Shown: positions 11,346 to 19,986 of the stretch, one piece after another | How the letters are laid out: every line of letters begins with the position of its first letter | Numbering within the stretch: position 1 is the stretch's first letter | Origin: Breoghania sp963678585 | Lineage (GTDB): Bacteria; Pseudomonadota; Alphaproteobacteria; Rhizobiales; Stappiaceae | Direction of reading: 5' to 3' | DNA: 64,000 nt | Assembly: GCA_963678585.2 (NCBI GenBank) | Contig: CAXXGA010000002.1 | Span: 1,364,001 to 1,428,000 of the forward strand | Program-made: the position numbers and the translations under genes | The notes under the pieces: generated by a model | Seen by the model: the letters and a program-made list of their open reading frames with translations, nothing else | Databases searched by the model: none | What the model was told of the DNA's origin: nothing

Positions 11346-12463
11346 GCAGCACTCCGGACTTCCGCTTCGCGGAAGATCTCACCTATCAGGCGAAGAACGA
11401 CGGCGGTGTCTTCCGCCGTCAAAAGAACGCGGCGGTTGCCCGCCGGACAGTCGATTTCGGCAGCGTCGAGATACCAGGCCAGATGCTTGCGCGCCGCGCG
11501 CAGCCCGATATGAACGCCGTAATGATCAAGAAGAGCCTCGTAGTGCTCGCTCACGAGGTCGGCGAGCGCGGAACCGCGCGGTGTCTGCGGCACATCCTCA
11601 CCGTTGAGCGCCGCCCCGATCTGCCCGGCAAGCCAGGGCCGACCATAGCTGGCGCGCCCGACCATCACCGCATCCGCACCCGAACGCGCCATCATCTCGC
11701 GGGCATCGTCCAGCGATCCGCAATCGCCGTTGGCGACAAGAGGAATTGAGACGGCATCGCGTACGGCGCGGATCGCGTCCCAATCGGCCTCGCCCTTGTA
11801 GAACTGGCAGCGCGTGCGCCCATGAACCGTCACCATGGCGATGCCTGCATTTTCCGCGCGCCGCGCAAGCTCGGGCGCATTGACGGTGCCTGCATCCCAT
11901 CCCAGGCGCATCTTGAGCGTCACCGGCACGGCGACCGCGCCTACGGTCGCCTCCACGAGCGTCATCGCGTGATCGAGATCGCGCATCAGCGCAGACCCGG
12001 AATAGCCGGTGGTCACCCGCTTGGCAGGACAGCCCATGTTGATATCGATGATTTCAGCGCCCGCAGCTTCCGCCATGCGCGCACCTTCCGCCATCCAGTG
12101 CGCTTCGCGGCCGGCAAGTTGCACCACATGTGGGAAGATCCCCTCACCCAGCGCACGCTGCGTCGTCTCGTCGTCGCCTTCCACGAGCGCATCGCTGGCG
12201 ACCATTTCGGAAATGACGAGGCCCGCGCCAAATCGTGCGGAGATGCGGCGAAATGGCAAATCGCTAACGCCGGACATCGGCGCAAGAAAAGAACGGTTGC
12301 GAACCTCTACACCGCCAACTACCAAGGGGGGCAACACGGGACTATCCTCGCTTTGGGACCTTAACTGAAAGCTCGGTCCCGAATTGTGAGCCGAAGACCG
12401 AACCTTCGCCTCGTCTAACATTACGGTCGCCGGAAGTTCACCCCGTACGCCCCGCAATTCCAT
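11342..12463 (-). CDS. dusB: tRNA-dihydrouridine synthase DusB (NifR3)
   Basis: FMN-dependent enzyme that reduces specific uridines of tRNA to dihydrouridine. Family marks are the barrel start APMSGVSDLPFR, the catalytic-cysteine region INMGCPAKRV, KMRLGW, TVHGRTR and the FMN-phosphate site NGDCGS plus GADAVMVGRASYGRPW. I prefer the ATG at 12463, giving 373 residues, because GGAG precedes it at a good distance and it lies downstream of a possible promoter; ATGs at 12421 and 12520 are alternatives, and the first 55 residues are not family-typical. First gene of the ntrBC operon, a conserved arrangement. Confidence 0.94.
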   Translation of the reverse strand: MELRGVRGELPATVMLDEAKVRSSAHNSGPSFQLRSQSEDSPVLPPLVVGGVEVRNRSFLAPMSGVSDLPFRRISARFGAGLVISEMVASDALVEGDDETTQRALGEGIFPHVVQLAGREAHWMAEGARMAEAAGAEIIDINMGCPAKRVTTGYSGSALMRDLDHAMTLVEATVGAVAVPVTLKMRLGWDAGTVNAPELARRAENAGIAMVTVHGRTRCQFYKGEADWDAIRAVRDAVSIPLVANGDCGSLDDAREMMARSGADAVMVGRASYGRPWLAGQIGAALNGEDVPQTPRGSALADLVSEHYEALLDHYGVHIGLRAARKHLAWYLDAAEIDCPAGNRRVLLTAEDTAVVLRLIGEIFREAEVRSAA

Positions 12464-12520
12464 TCCGCTCCGCGCTCCTTGATCATGCTTAATTCGTAAG
12501 CATTGATGTATCCTGCCCAT

Positions 12521-12548
12521 ATATTAGACAATATTCCCGAATGGGCAA
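12521..12548 (-). promoter_or_regulatory. Possible promoter of dusB-ntrB-ntrC
   Basis: On the minus strand TTGCCC (12543-12548) and TAATAT (12521-12526) are 16 bases apart, resembling a vegetative promoter. Transcription would begin near 12514, which excludes the ATG at 12520 as start of dusB and fits the ATG at 12463. This is pattern matching only. Confidence 0.35.
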
Positions 12549-12671
12549 GGGATTGCGCGTCATTTGTACAAGAAGATTGTCTCTCCGCCTGATATGAACG
12601 AAAAACAGCTGCCCGATCCGGCGGCAGACACGCCGCTATGAGCGAAGTTTACGCAGGAAAACGCAAATATC

Positions 12672-13889
12672 GTGCCGACACCGCCTCGCATAGCCGCCCT
12701 TCTCGTCGCCGCAGGCCGCGGAACCCGCATGGGAGACGCTTCCGGCGCCGCCCCCAAGCAATACCGGCTGCTGGGCAAACAGACGATCCTCGCGAAAAGT
12801 ATCGAATCACTGGCCGCATCGTCACGGGTCGCCTCGTTACTGACAGTCATCCATGCCGACGACCGCGACGCTTACGAAGCGGCAGTCTACTCCCTTGATT
12901 TGGGCGAGCGGTTGCGCGCGCCTGTCATCGGGGGGGCAACCCGGCAAGCATCGGTGCTCGCGGGACTGGATGCCCTGGCCGAGGAGGCCCCCGATTACGT
13001 GCTCATTCATGATGGCGTGCGCCCCTTCGTGAGCATCACCACGGTGAATAACGTCATCGACACGCTGCTAGGCGGCTGTGACGCAGCTCTGGCCGCGACA
13101 CGCATCGTGGACACGCTGAAGCGCACCGACGAAGCCGACCGCATTTCTGAAACCGTCTCGCGCGACCACCTGTGGGCTGCGCAAACGCCGCAAGGCTTCC
13201 GCTTCGACCCCCTGCTCGCCGCCCACCGCAAGGCCGCAGCCGAAAGCGAGACCGACTTCACCGACGACGCCGCCGTGGCGGAGTGGGCGGGTATGGATGT
13301 GCGGGTCGTCGAAGGCGAGAAAGGCAACATGAAGATCACCACCGCCGAAGACCTTGAGACCGCCCGCAGCCGCATCCGCCAGACAGAGTGGGCGGCCATG
13401 GCCGATATCCGCACCGGCACCGGCTATGACGTTCACGCCTTCGCGCCCGGCGATCACGTCACCCTTGGCGGCATCGACATTCCGCACGACCGCCGTCTGT
13501 CCGGCCATTCCGATGCGGATGTGGCGCTTCACGCCATCACGGACGCGGTTTTCGGCGCGCTTGCCGACGGCGATATCGGCTCTCACTTTCCGCCCTCCGA
13601 TCCCCAATGGAAGGGGGCGGCTTCGCATATTTTCCTGCGCAAGGCCGTGGCTTGCGTGGCCGAGCGCGGCGGCGTCATCGCCCATCTCGACGTGACTATC
13701 GTCTGCGAGGCCCCGAAGATCGGCCCGCACCGCGACGCCATGCGAGATAGCATTGCCAAAATCTGCGGGCTCAGCCTCGACCGCGTCGCCGTGAAGGCGA
13801 CGACGTCCGAACGCCTCGGCTTCACTGGACGCCGCGAGGGCATCGCCTCGCTTGCAACGGCAACCATCCGCCTGCCTTTCCGGGACTAG
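12672..13889 (+). CDS. ispDF: Bifunctional IspD/IspF isoprenoid enzyme
   Basis: Fusion of 2-C-methyl-D-erythritol 4-phosphate cytidylyltransferase (IspD, about residues 1-230) and 2,4-cyclodiphosphate synthase (IspF, about 240-405), two non-consecutive steps of the MEP isoprenoid pathway. IspD shows the CTP-binding start LLVAAGRGTRMG, IHDGVRPF and the TPQGF motif; IspF shows the metal-binding GTGYDVHAF, LSGHSDADVALHAITDA, DIGSHFPPSDP and KATTSERLGFTGR. The gene begins with GTG. The 405-residue length and the fusion are standard for alphaproteobacteria. Followed by pncC after 28 bases on the same strand. Confidence 0.97.
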   Translation: MPTPPRIAALLVAAGRGTRMGDASGAAPKQYRLLGKQTILAKSIESLAASSRVASLLTVIHADDRDAYEAAVYSLDLGERLRAPVIGGATRQASVLAGLDALAEEAPDYVLIHDGVRPFVSITTVNNVIDTLLGGCDAALAATRIVDTLKRTDEADRISETVSRDHLWAAQTPQGFRFDPLLAAHRKAAAESETDFTDDAAVAEWAGMDVRVVEGEKGNMKITTAEDLETARSRIRQTEWAAMADIRTGTGYDVHAFAPGDHVTLGGIDIPHDRRLSGHSDADVALHAITDAVFGALADGDIGSHFPPSDPQWKGAASHIFLRKAVACVAERGGVIAHLDVTIVCEAPKIGPHRDAMRDSIAKICGLSLDRVAVKATTSERLGFTGRREGIASLATATIRLPFRD

Positions 13890-13917
13890 ATCGGACAACC
13901 ACGGGAGATGCGCCGCC

Positions 13918-14442
13918 ATGACCGACCTGACGCCACTGCACCCGCTCGCACGGAAGATCCTTGAGGACGCGCGACAGGCAGGCCTCATGGTCGCGGCGGC
14001 GGAATCGTGCACCGGCGGACTGGTCAGCGCGCTTTTGACAGAACTCGACGGTTCATCCGCCGTCTTCGAGCGCGGCTTCATCACCTATTCCAACGAAGCC
14101 AAGATGGATCTGCTGAACGTACCGCAGGAAGTGCTTGAGGCCCACGGCGCGGTCAGCGAGCCGACTGCCCGGGCCATGGCCGAAGGCGCGCTTGCAAATT
14201 CCCGTGCCGATATCGCCGTCGCGATTACCGGCATCGCCGGGCCGGGCGGCGGCTCTGTGGAAAAGCCGGTCGGGCTGGTTCATTTCGGCGTTGCCGCTCG
14301 CGGGCTCGAAACCTCGCACCGCTTTATGAATTTCACCGATGCCGACCGCTCCGGCATTCGCCTCGCCGCAGCAGGATACGCATTGCAACTTGTATCAAAT
14401 ACGATCTATTCAATTGGCGTTATGTCAATTCGGCGACGCTAG
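13918..14442 (+). CDS. pncC: Nicotinamide-nucleotide amidase PncC (CinA C-terminal type)
   Basis: Hydrolyses nicotinamide mononucleotide to nicotinate mononucleotide in NAD recycling. The 174-residue protein consists only of the CinA C-terminal amidase domain: the active-site serine is in AAESCTGG (about residues 24-31), followed by GFITYSNEAKMDLL, HGAVSEPTARAMAEGA and ITGIAGPGGG. The N-terminal molybdopterin-like domain of full CinA is absent, as in most proteobacteria. The start at 13918 is the first plausible ATG after the ispDF stop; an in-frame upstream extension would overlap ispDF. Probably co-transcribed with ispDF. Confidence 0.94.
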   Translation: MTDLTPLHPLARKILEDARQAGLMVAAAESCTGGLVSALLTELDGSSAVFERGFITYSNEAKMDLLNVPQEVLEAHGAVSEPTARAMAEGALANSRADIAVAITGIAGPGGGSVEKPVGLVHFGVAARGLETSHRFMNFTDADRSGIRLAAAGYALQLVSNTIYSIGVMSIRRR

Positions 14443-14519
14443 GGTCTTGTCCCAACGTCGCATTATGACATCCCGACATGAGGTCGGCGCGGAAATGCGG
14501 TGCTGGTTGGAGCGGGTAT

Positions 14520-14942
14520 ATGAAGGCACGACTTGGGGTGCTTGCGGCGACGGTCGCGACGATAATCGCGACAACCAACATCGCCGCTGCCGGCGAAATC
14601 CATATCATTTCACGTGACCGCTCCGGCGATTTCGTCTCAAGTCACCAGATCTTCGCCTCTAAGCCTCCTGCTCAGCGCGTCGTGCCGGTCGATTATTGCG
14701 GGCGCACATATTTCGTCTATCGCACCACCCTCGCCTGGCTGGAACGGCAGGCCTATGAAGGCCGCCTTATCGGCGTGGAATATTCAAATGGCAGGAATTG
14801 GCGTCTTATCTGCCGCAAGCCCGAGGAACAGGTCGCCAATATTCCGCCCGACACAGAGGTCATGGAGCACAAAGGCCCGCAGTTCCCAAGCAACAGCAAT
14901 TATGGCTGGGTCAACATGCTGAACAAGCGCGCCGCAAACTGA
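14520..14942 (+). CDS. Small secreted protein of unknown function
   Basis: I do not recognise the family. The 140-residue product has a classic signal peptide (MKARLG then a hydrophobic stretch to NIAAAG, cleavage near residue 24), so it should be periplasmic. The mature part is about 115 residues with two cysteines (in VDYCGRTY and LICRK), which could form a disulfide, and an aromatic, slightly basic middle. The ATG at 14520 has GGAG ten bases ahead; a longer frame from 14478 would spoil the signal peptide. It lies between pncC and, convergently, the ratA-like gene. Confidence 0.72.
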   Translation: MKARLGVLAATVATIIATTNIAAAGEIHIISRDRSGDFVSSHQIFASKPPAQRVVPVDYCGRTYFVYRTTLAWLERQAYEGRLIGVEYSNGRNWRLICRKPEEQVANIPPDTEVMEHKGPQFPSNSNYGWVNMLNKRAAN

Positions 14943-14973
14943 TCAGCGATCGAGGCCTTTCGTCCGCACGCAA

Positions 14974-15429
14974 TCAGTCTATGCCGTAGATCTCGTCCGC
15001 GCGCTGTTCGAACGCTGTCGCAAATTTCCGGAAAGCCTTGTCGAACATGGTTCCCATCAGCGAGCCCAGCGCCCGCGAGCGGAATTCGTAGTCTATATAA
15101 AACTCCACATCGCAGGCTTTCTCACCGACGTCCTTGAAGGTCCAGCGGTTTTCAAGGTGCTGGAACGGGCCTTCCAGATATTCCACCAGTATGAGCCCCT
15201 CCGCCTTGTCCAGCGTGACGCGGGTGGCGAAGGTTTCGCTGAAAAGCTTGTAAGCCACTGTCATGTCGGAGATCAGAACCGAGCGCCCGTCTTCCATCTC
15301 GCGCCGTCCACGCACGCGGATGCGCTGGCAAAGCGGCACGAATTCAGGATAACTCTCCACATCCGCAACAAGGTCGAACATGTCGTCGGCTGTGTGACGT
15401 ACGCGGTGGCTTGTCTGAAATGTCGGCAT
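14974..15429 (-). CDS. RatA/Coq10-type START-domain protein
   Basis: A 151-residue single-domain protein of the polyketide cyclase/START-like group that includes the ubiquinone-binding Coq10 and E. coli RatA. Typical elements are HTADDMFDLVADVESYPEFVPLC near the N terminus, the central strand FSETFATRVTLD, PFQHLENRWTF and the C-terminal helix GSLMGTMFDKAFRKFATAFEQRA. By similarity to Coq10 it may assist ubiquinone handling; the toxin name RatA reflects a different reported role and I would not transfer it. It follows lipA after 38 bases on the same strand, a conserved neighbourhood in alphaproteobacteria. Confidence 0.88.
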   Translation of the reverse strand: MPTFQTSHRVRHTADDMFDLVADVESYPEFVPLCQRIRVRGRREMEDGRSVLISDMTVAYKLFSETFATRVTLDKAEGLILVEYLEGPFQHLENRWTFKDVGEKACDVEFYIDYEFRSRALGSLMGTMFDKAFRKFATAFEQRADEIYGID

Positions 15430-15467
15430 GCGCGGGCTCTCGGGGGTTGCCTGGCTGTCGGCTGGGA

Positions 15468-16451
15468 TCAGGCTTTCGCGGCCACGCCGTCGCGGGCGAG
15501 CCGTGCGGCCTTCAGATCGCGGAAATCCTCACCCGCATGGTGCGAAGAGCGCGTCAGCGGGCTGGCCGAAACCTTCAGGAAGCCCTTCGCATAGGCGATC
15601 TGCTCATAGGCCTTGAATGCCTCCGGCGTCACATAATCCATTACAGGATGATGTTTCCGCGTCGGCTGAAGATACTGGCCTATGGTCAGGAAATCGACAT
15701 CCGCGGAGCGCAGGTCGTCCATGAGCTGGAGAACTTCGTTCCGCTCCTCGCCGAGCCCCACCATGATGCCGGACTTGGTGAAAATGGTCGGATCGAGTTC
15801 CTTTACCCGCTGTAACAGACGGATGGAATGGAAATAGCGTGCGCCCGGTCGAACCTTGAGATAGTTCCGCGGCACTGTTTCCAGATTGTGGTTGAAGACG
15901 TCGGGCTTGGCTTCCACGACGATCTCCAGCGCCCCGTCCTTGCGCAGGAAGTCGGGCGTCAGGACTTCGACCGTGGTCGTCGGAGAGCGCTCGCGGATCG
16001 CATTGATGACGTTGGCGAAATGCGTTGCACCACCGTCATCGAGGTCATCGCGGTCGACAGAGGTGATCACCACATGATCGAGCCCCATGGCGGCCACCGC
16101 CTCGCCGATCCCCTTGGGTTCGTCCTCGTCCACCGGTCCCGGCATGCCGGTGCGCACGTTGCAGAAGGCGCAGGCGCGGGTGCAGGTATCGCCCAGGATC
16201 ATGAAGCTCGCGTGCTTCTTCGACCAGCACTCACCGATATTCGGACAGCCTGCCTCCTCGCACACGGTCACCAGCTTTTTGGACCGCACAAGCTCCTGCG
16301 TCTCACGGTAGACCTCGGAGCCCGGAGCCTTGACGCGGATCCACGCGGGCTTGCGCAGCATCGGCGTTTCCGCGTTCTTCTGCTTTTCCGGATGACGCGG
16401 GCGTTCGGTCGGCTGAGCCTTGCCCGCAATGTTATCGACGACTGTGACCAT
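15468..16451 (-). CDS. lipA: Lipoyl synthase LipA
   Basis: Radical-SAM enzyme that inserts two sulfurs into octanoyl groups to make the lipoyl cofactor of PDH, whose genes lie directly upstream. The 327-residue protein contains both iron-sulfur cluster motifs: the auxiliary cluster CEEAGCPNIGEC (about residues 65-76) and the radical-SAM CTRACAFC (about 91-98), as well as SVDRDDLDDGGA and the C-terminal RSSHHA serine motif that contacts the auxiliary cluster. The ATG at 16451 is chosen over an upstream TTG at 16487. The location beside lpd and the pdh genes is functionally sensible and conserved. Confidence 0.97.
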   Translation of the reverse strand: MVTVVDNIAGKAQPTERPRHPEKQKNAETPMLRKPAWIRVKAPGSEVYRETQELVRSKKLVTVCEEAGCPNIGECWSKKHASFMILGDTCTRACAFCNVRTGMPGPVDEDEPKGIGEAVAAMGLDHVVITSVDRDDLDDGGATHFANVINAIRERSPTTTVEVLTPDFLRKDGALEIVVEAKPDVFNHNLETVPRNYLKVRPGARYFHSIRLLQRVKELDPTIFTKSGIMVGLGEERNEVLQLMDDLRSADVDFLTIGQYLQPTRKHHPVMDYVTPEAFKAYEQIAYAKGFLKVSASPLTRSSHHAGEDFRDLKAARLARDGVAAKA

Positions 16452-16548
16452 GAGCGAACATGTCTCGCGATTGGCGGCGCGCGTCAAGGTCGGCGCGCCG
16501 CATTCAGTGTGTTACCAGCGTTCCTAGATAGGCCGTAGGCAGGACCAA

Positions 16549-16854
16549 TCAATTGCGAATGGCCCTTACGAGGAAAATCAGGCCGCAGGCTCCGGCGACC
16601 GCAGCGCCAAGCTGCCAGACCAGCATGAAGCCCGGAAATCCCATCCCGAAGCCCATGCCCATTCCCCGTCCGCCCATATACCCGTACATGGACAGCCCCA
16701 ATACACGGAACAGGATCGCATTTGCGATCACCGAGCCCAGAATACCGATCAGAATATTCATGAGCAGGCCGTGATCGGCCTTCATTATCTTGCTTGCGAT
16801 CCATCCGGCCAATGCCCCGAACAGGATCGTCGAAATCCAACCGAAACCGATCAT
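16549..16854 (-). CDS. GlsB/YeaQ/YmgE-family small membrane protein
   Basis: A 101-residue protein with three predicted membrane segments. The first two show the family pattern (GWISTILFGALAGWIASKIM and MNILIGILGSVIANAIL), often labelled transglycosylase-associated, though no enzymatic activity is established for the family; E. coli relatives are stress-inducible. Between segments two and three lies an unusual Gly/Met-rich piece (GYMGGRGMGMGFGMGF). An AAGGGA ribosome site precedes the ATG at 16854. It is inserted between lpd and lipA and is not a usual part of the pdh block. Confidence 0.85.
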   Translation of the reverse strand: MIGFGWISTILFGALAGWIASKIMKADHGLLMNILIGILGSVIANAILFRVLGLSMYGYMGGRGMGMGFGMGFPGFMLVWQLGAAVAGACGLIFLVRAIRN

Positions 16855-16993
16855 CTGAACGTCCCTTGCAGTTGTGTTGTCACCATTACGGCAAGAGAAC
16901 CCCAATCACCTGACGGGGACCTGAACGGCGTTCCGGCCCCCAAGCCATGTGACGACCCGCCGCACGGCTTGTCCACGGACCGGGGCTGTTTTC

Positions 16994-18412
16994 CTACATG
17001 TTGAGTGCGCGCCCATAGGCGTCGAGCACGCTCTCCTTCATCATCTCCGAGAGAGTCGGGTGCGGGAAGACCGTGTGCATCAGCTCTTCTTCGGTCGTCT
17101 CAAGGTTCATCGCGACGACATAGCCCTGAATGAGTTCGGTCACCTCCGCGCCCACCATGTGCGCGCCCAGAAGCTGCCCGGTCTTGGCATCGAAGATCGT
17201 CTTGACCAAACCATCGGACTCGCCGAGCGCAATCGCCTTGCCGTTGGCGATGAACGGGAACCGCCCGACCTTGATCTCGTGGCCCGCTTCCTTCGCCTTG
17301 GCTTCGGTCAGGCCGACAGAGGCGATCTGAGGTTGGCAATAGGTGCAGCCGGGGATCTTGGACTTGTCCATCGGGTGAACGTCGAGCCCCGCGATCTTTT
17401 CCACGCAGACGACGCCCTCATGTTCGGCCTTGTGCGCCAGCATCGGCGGACCGGCGACATCGCCGATGGCATAGATGCCCGGCACGTTGGTCCGCCCGAA
17501 GCCGTCGATGGAGATGCAGCCGCGGTCGGTCTTTACGCCGAGCTTCTCAAGGCCGAGATTCTCGATGTTGCCGACGACGCCGACAGCCGAAATCATCCGG
17601 CTTGCGGTGATTTCCTGCGTCTTGCCGTCCTTGGTCTCGATGGTGGCGGTCACGCTGTCCTGAGCCTTGGCGACCTTCGTCACCTTGGCGTCGGTCATGA
17701 TCTTCATGCCCTGCTTTTCGAACCGCTTGCGTGCCTTGGCGGCGATCTCGGCGTCCTCCACCGGCAGGATCTGCGGCATCACCTCGACGACCGTCACCTC
17801 CGCGCCCATGAAGCGATAGAAGGAGGCAAACTCGATGCCGATGGCGCCGGAGCCCATCACGATCAGCGATTTCGGCATGGTTTCCGGCACCATGGCCTCG
17901 AAATAGGTCCAGATGAGGTTCTGGTCCGGCTCGATGCCCGGCAGGGCGCGCGGACGTGCGCCGGTCGCGACAATGATGTGCTTGGCGGAATACTCCCCGC
18001 CCTTCAGCGCGCCGCGCGGCGGGTTCTCGGCGTCCTTGACCTTGATCTTGCCCGGCGCGGTCAGTTCCGCCCAGCCCCAGATCACGTCGATCTTGTTCTT
18101 CTTCATCAGCCCCTGCACGCCGCCGGTGAGCTGCGCGGAAACCCCGCGCGACCGCTTCACGATGGCGTCGAGATCGAAGCCGATGCCGGTTGCCGAAAGA
18201 CCGTAGTCCTTGGCGTTCTGCATGTTGTGATAGACTTCCGCCGTGCGCAGCAGCGCCTTGGTCGGAATGCAGCCCCAGTTGAGGCAGATGCCGCCCAGAT
18301 GCTTGGGCTCCACGATGGCCGTCTTGAAGCCGAGCTGTGAAGAGCGGATGGCGGTCACATAGCCGCCCGGCCCGGATCCGATGACGATCACGTCATAAGA
18401 ATTGTCGGCCAT
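16994..18412 (-). CDS. lpdA: Dihydrolipoamide dehydrogenase (E3)
   Basis: Flavoprotein that reoxidises dihydrolipoyl groups of the pyruvate dehydrogenase complex with NAD+. The 472-residue protein shows the FAD site VIVIGSGPGGYVTAIR, the redox disulfide GGICLNWGCIPTKALL (about residues 42-57), the NAD-binding GSGAIGIEFASF, the second FAD motif YAIGDVAGPPMLAHKA and the C-terminal catalytic HPHPTLSE with the His-Glu pair. The ATG at 18412 is preceded by AGGAAAGG. It lies downstream of pdhC with a 224-base gap, in which no gene is seen. Its place beside pdhABC makes it the PDH-specific E3 rather than that of 2-oxoglutarate dehydrogenase. Confidence 0.97.
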   Translation of the reverse strand: MADNSYDVIVIGSGPGGYVTAIRSSQLGFKTAIVEPKHLGGICLNWGCIPTKALLRTAEVYHNMQNAKDYGLSATGIGFDLDAIVKRSRGVSAQLTGGVQGLMKKNKIDVIWGWAELTAPGKIKVKDAENPPRGALKGGEYSAKHIIVATGARPRALPGIEPDQNLIWTYFEAMVPETMPKSLIVMGSGAIGIEFASFYRFMGAEVTVVEVMPQILPVEDAEIAAKARKRFEKQGMKIMTDAKVTKVAKAQDSVTATIETKDGKTQEITASRMISAVGVVGNIENLGLEKLGVKTDRGCISIDGFGRTNVPGIYAIGDVAGPPMLAHKAEHEGVVCVEKIAGLDVHPMDKSKIPGCTYCQPQIASVGLTEAKAKEAGHEIKVGRFPFIANGKAIALGESDGLVKTIFDAKTGQLLGAHMVGAEVTELIQGYVVAMNLETTEEELMHTVFPHPTLSEMMKESVLDAYGRALNM

Positions 18413-18636
18413 GCCTAGCCCTTTCCTGATCCCTTGAGCGAAGGTCAGCGACAAAGGCCTGACCGTCGCAACATATCCCGGAACCATCCCGCTCAGGGGA
18501 TGGGGTCAAATCATCGGAGCGGTGGTTCGGCGACGGCTTCTTGAAAATGGGGAGGATAAGTCCCCAGCGCGCTGTCCCTGCCGCTGTCGGTAAAGAAATC
18601 CGGCGGCCGGGTCGCCCCGCCGCCGGATCAAACTCG

Positions 18637-19974
18637 TCAGACCAGCATACTCATCGGATTTTCGATGAAATCCTTGAAGGCCTTGAGAAGCTGCGCGCCA
18701 AGCGCGCCGTCTACAGCACGGTGATCGGTCGCCAGCGTCACGGTCATCATGGTCGCAATCGCAACCGCATCGTCCTTGACGATGGCCCGCTTCTCGCCCG
18801 CGCCAACCGCGAGGATCGTGGCGTGCGGCGGGTTGATGACGGCGTAGAAGTCACGCACGCCGAACATGCCGAGATTGGAAACCGCCGTGGAGCCACCCTG
18901 ATATTCCGAGGGCTGCAACTTGCGCTCCTTGGCCCGCTTGGCGAGGTCCTTCATCTCGTTGGAGATGGTGGACAGCGTCTTTTCTTCCGCGCGCCGGATG
19001 ATCGGCGTGATCAGGCCGCCCGGAATGGACACCGCGACACCCACATCGGAGTGTTTGTGCATCACCATGTTCGCATCGGTCCACGAGGCATTGGCGTCCG
19101 GCACGGCCTTGAGAGCCAGCGCCTGCGCCTTGATGACCATGTCGTTGACCGACAGCTTGTAGGCGGGCTTGCCGTCCGCATCCATCGGTGCGCTGGAATT
19201 GAGCTGGGCGCGAAGCGCCAGCAGCGCATCCAGATTGCAGTCCGCAGTCAGGTAGAAATGCGGCACGGTCTGCTTGGATTCCGTCAGGCGACGCGCAATC
19301 GTCTTGCGCATGCCGTCATGCGGCTTCAGCTCGTAGGAGCCTTCCTCAAAGAGCTTCAGAACCGCATCGTCGGACGGGGGAGCAGCCGGTGCCGGAGCCG
19401 CCGCAGCCTTCGGGGCCTCAGTCGCCGGGGCAGCCGCAGCCTTGGTGCCGGTGCCCGACTTCAGCGCCGCCTCGATATCGCGCTGAACAATACGGCCACG
19501 CGGGCCGGTCCCGGACAGGGCGGAGAGATCGAGGCTGTTCTGGGCGGCGAGCCTGCGGGCAAGCGGCGAGGCAAAAATGCGTTCGCCACCGGCACGCGCA
19601 ACCGGACCGGCACTTGCCGTCGGAGCAGGCGCTGGCGTCGGATCCGGCTTGGGTTCCGGCGCAGATGGGCCGTCATCGTTGACCGGGGCCGCCTTCGGCG
19701 CAGCGCCGGCGGAAATAGCGGATGCATCCTCCCCTTCTTCCAGCAGGACGGCGATCCGCTCGTTGACCTTCACGCCTTCGGTGCCGTCGGCGACGAAGAT
19801 CTTGCCGACGGTTCCCTCGTCGACGGCTTCCACTTCCATGGTCGCCTTGTCGGTCTCGATCTCGGCAATGACGTCACCGGAAGATACGGTGTCGCCTTCC
19901 TTCACGAGCCACTTGGCAAGCTTGCCCTCTTCCATCGTGGGGGAGAGAGCCGGCATCAGGATATCGATGGGCAT
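18637..19974 (-). CDS. pdhC: Pyruvate dehydrogenase E2, acetyltransferase
   Basis: Core of the PDH complex, transferring acetyl groups from lipoyl arms to CoA. In order: one lipoyl domain (residues 1-80, lipoyl Lys in ETDKATMEVE), a long Ala/Pro linker, the peripheral-subunit-binding domain (about 145-180, ASPLARRLAAQNSLDL then TGPRGRI), a second Ala/Pro linker and the catalytic domain (about 215-445) ending with the active-site DHRAVDGALGAQLL. The 445-residue length with a single lipoyl domain is typical of alphaproteobacteria. Twelve bases after pdhB, hence same operon. Its lipoyl domain is almost identical to that of PdhB. Confidence 0.97.
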   Translation of the reverse strand: MPIDILMPALSPTMEEGKLAKWLVKEGDTVSSGDVIAEIETDKATMEVEAVDEGTVGKIFVADGTEGVKVNERIAVLLEEGEDASAISAGAAPKAAPVNDDGPSAPEPKPDPTPAPAPTASAGPVARAGGERIFASPLARRLAAQNSLDLSALSGTGPRGRIVQRDIEAALKSGTGTKAAAAPATEAPKAAAAPAPAAPPSDDAVLKLFEEGSYELKPHDGMRKTIARRLTESKQTVPHFYLTADCNLDALLALRAQLNSSAPMDADGKPAYKLSVNDMVIKAQALALKAVPDANASWTDANMVMHKHSDVGVAVSIPGGLITPIIRRAEEKTLSTISNEMKDLAKRAKERKLQPSEYQGGSTAVSNLGMFGVRDFYAVINPPHATILAVGAGEKRAIVKDDAVAIATMMTVTLATDHRAVDGALGAQLLKAFKDFIENPMSMLV

Positions 19975-19986
19975 TTCTGTCCCTCC

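Noticed and set aside
12464..12520. Extended dusB start at the ATG at 12520
   Set aside because: It has no good ribosome site, lies at or before the predicted transcription start and adds residues not found in the family; the ATG at 12463 has GGAG ahead of it.
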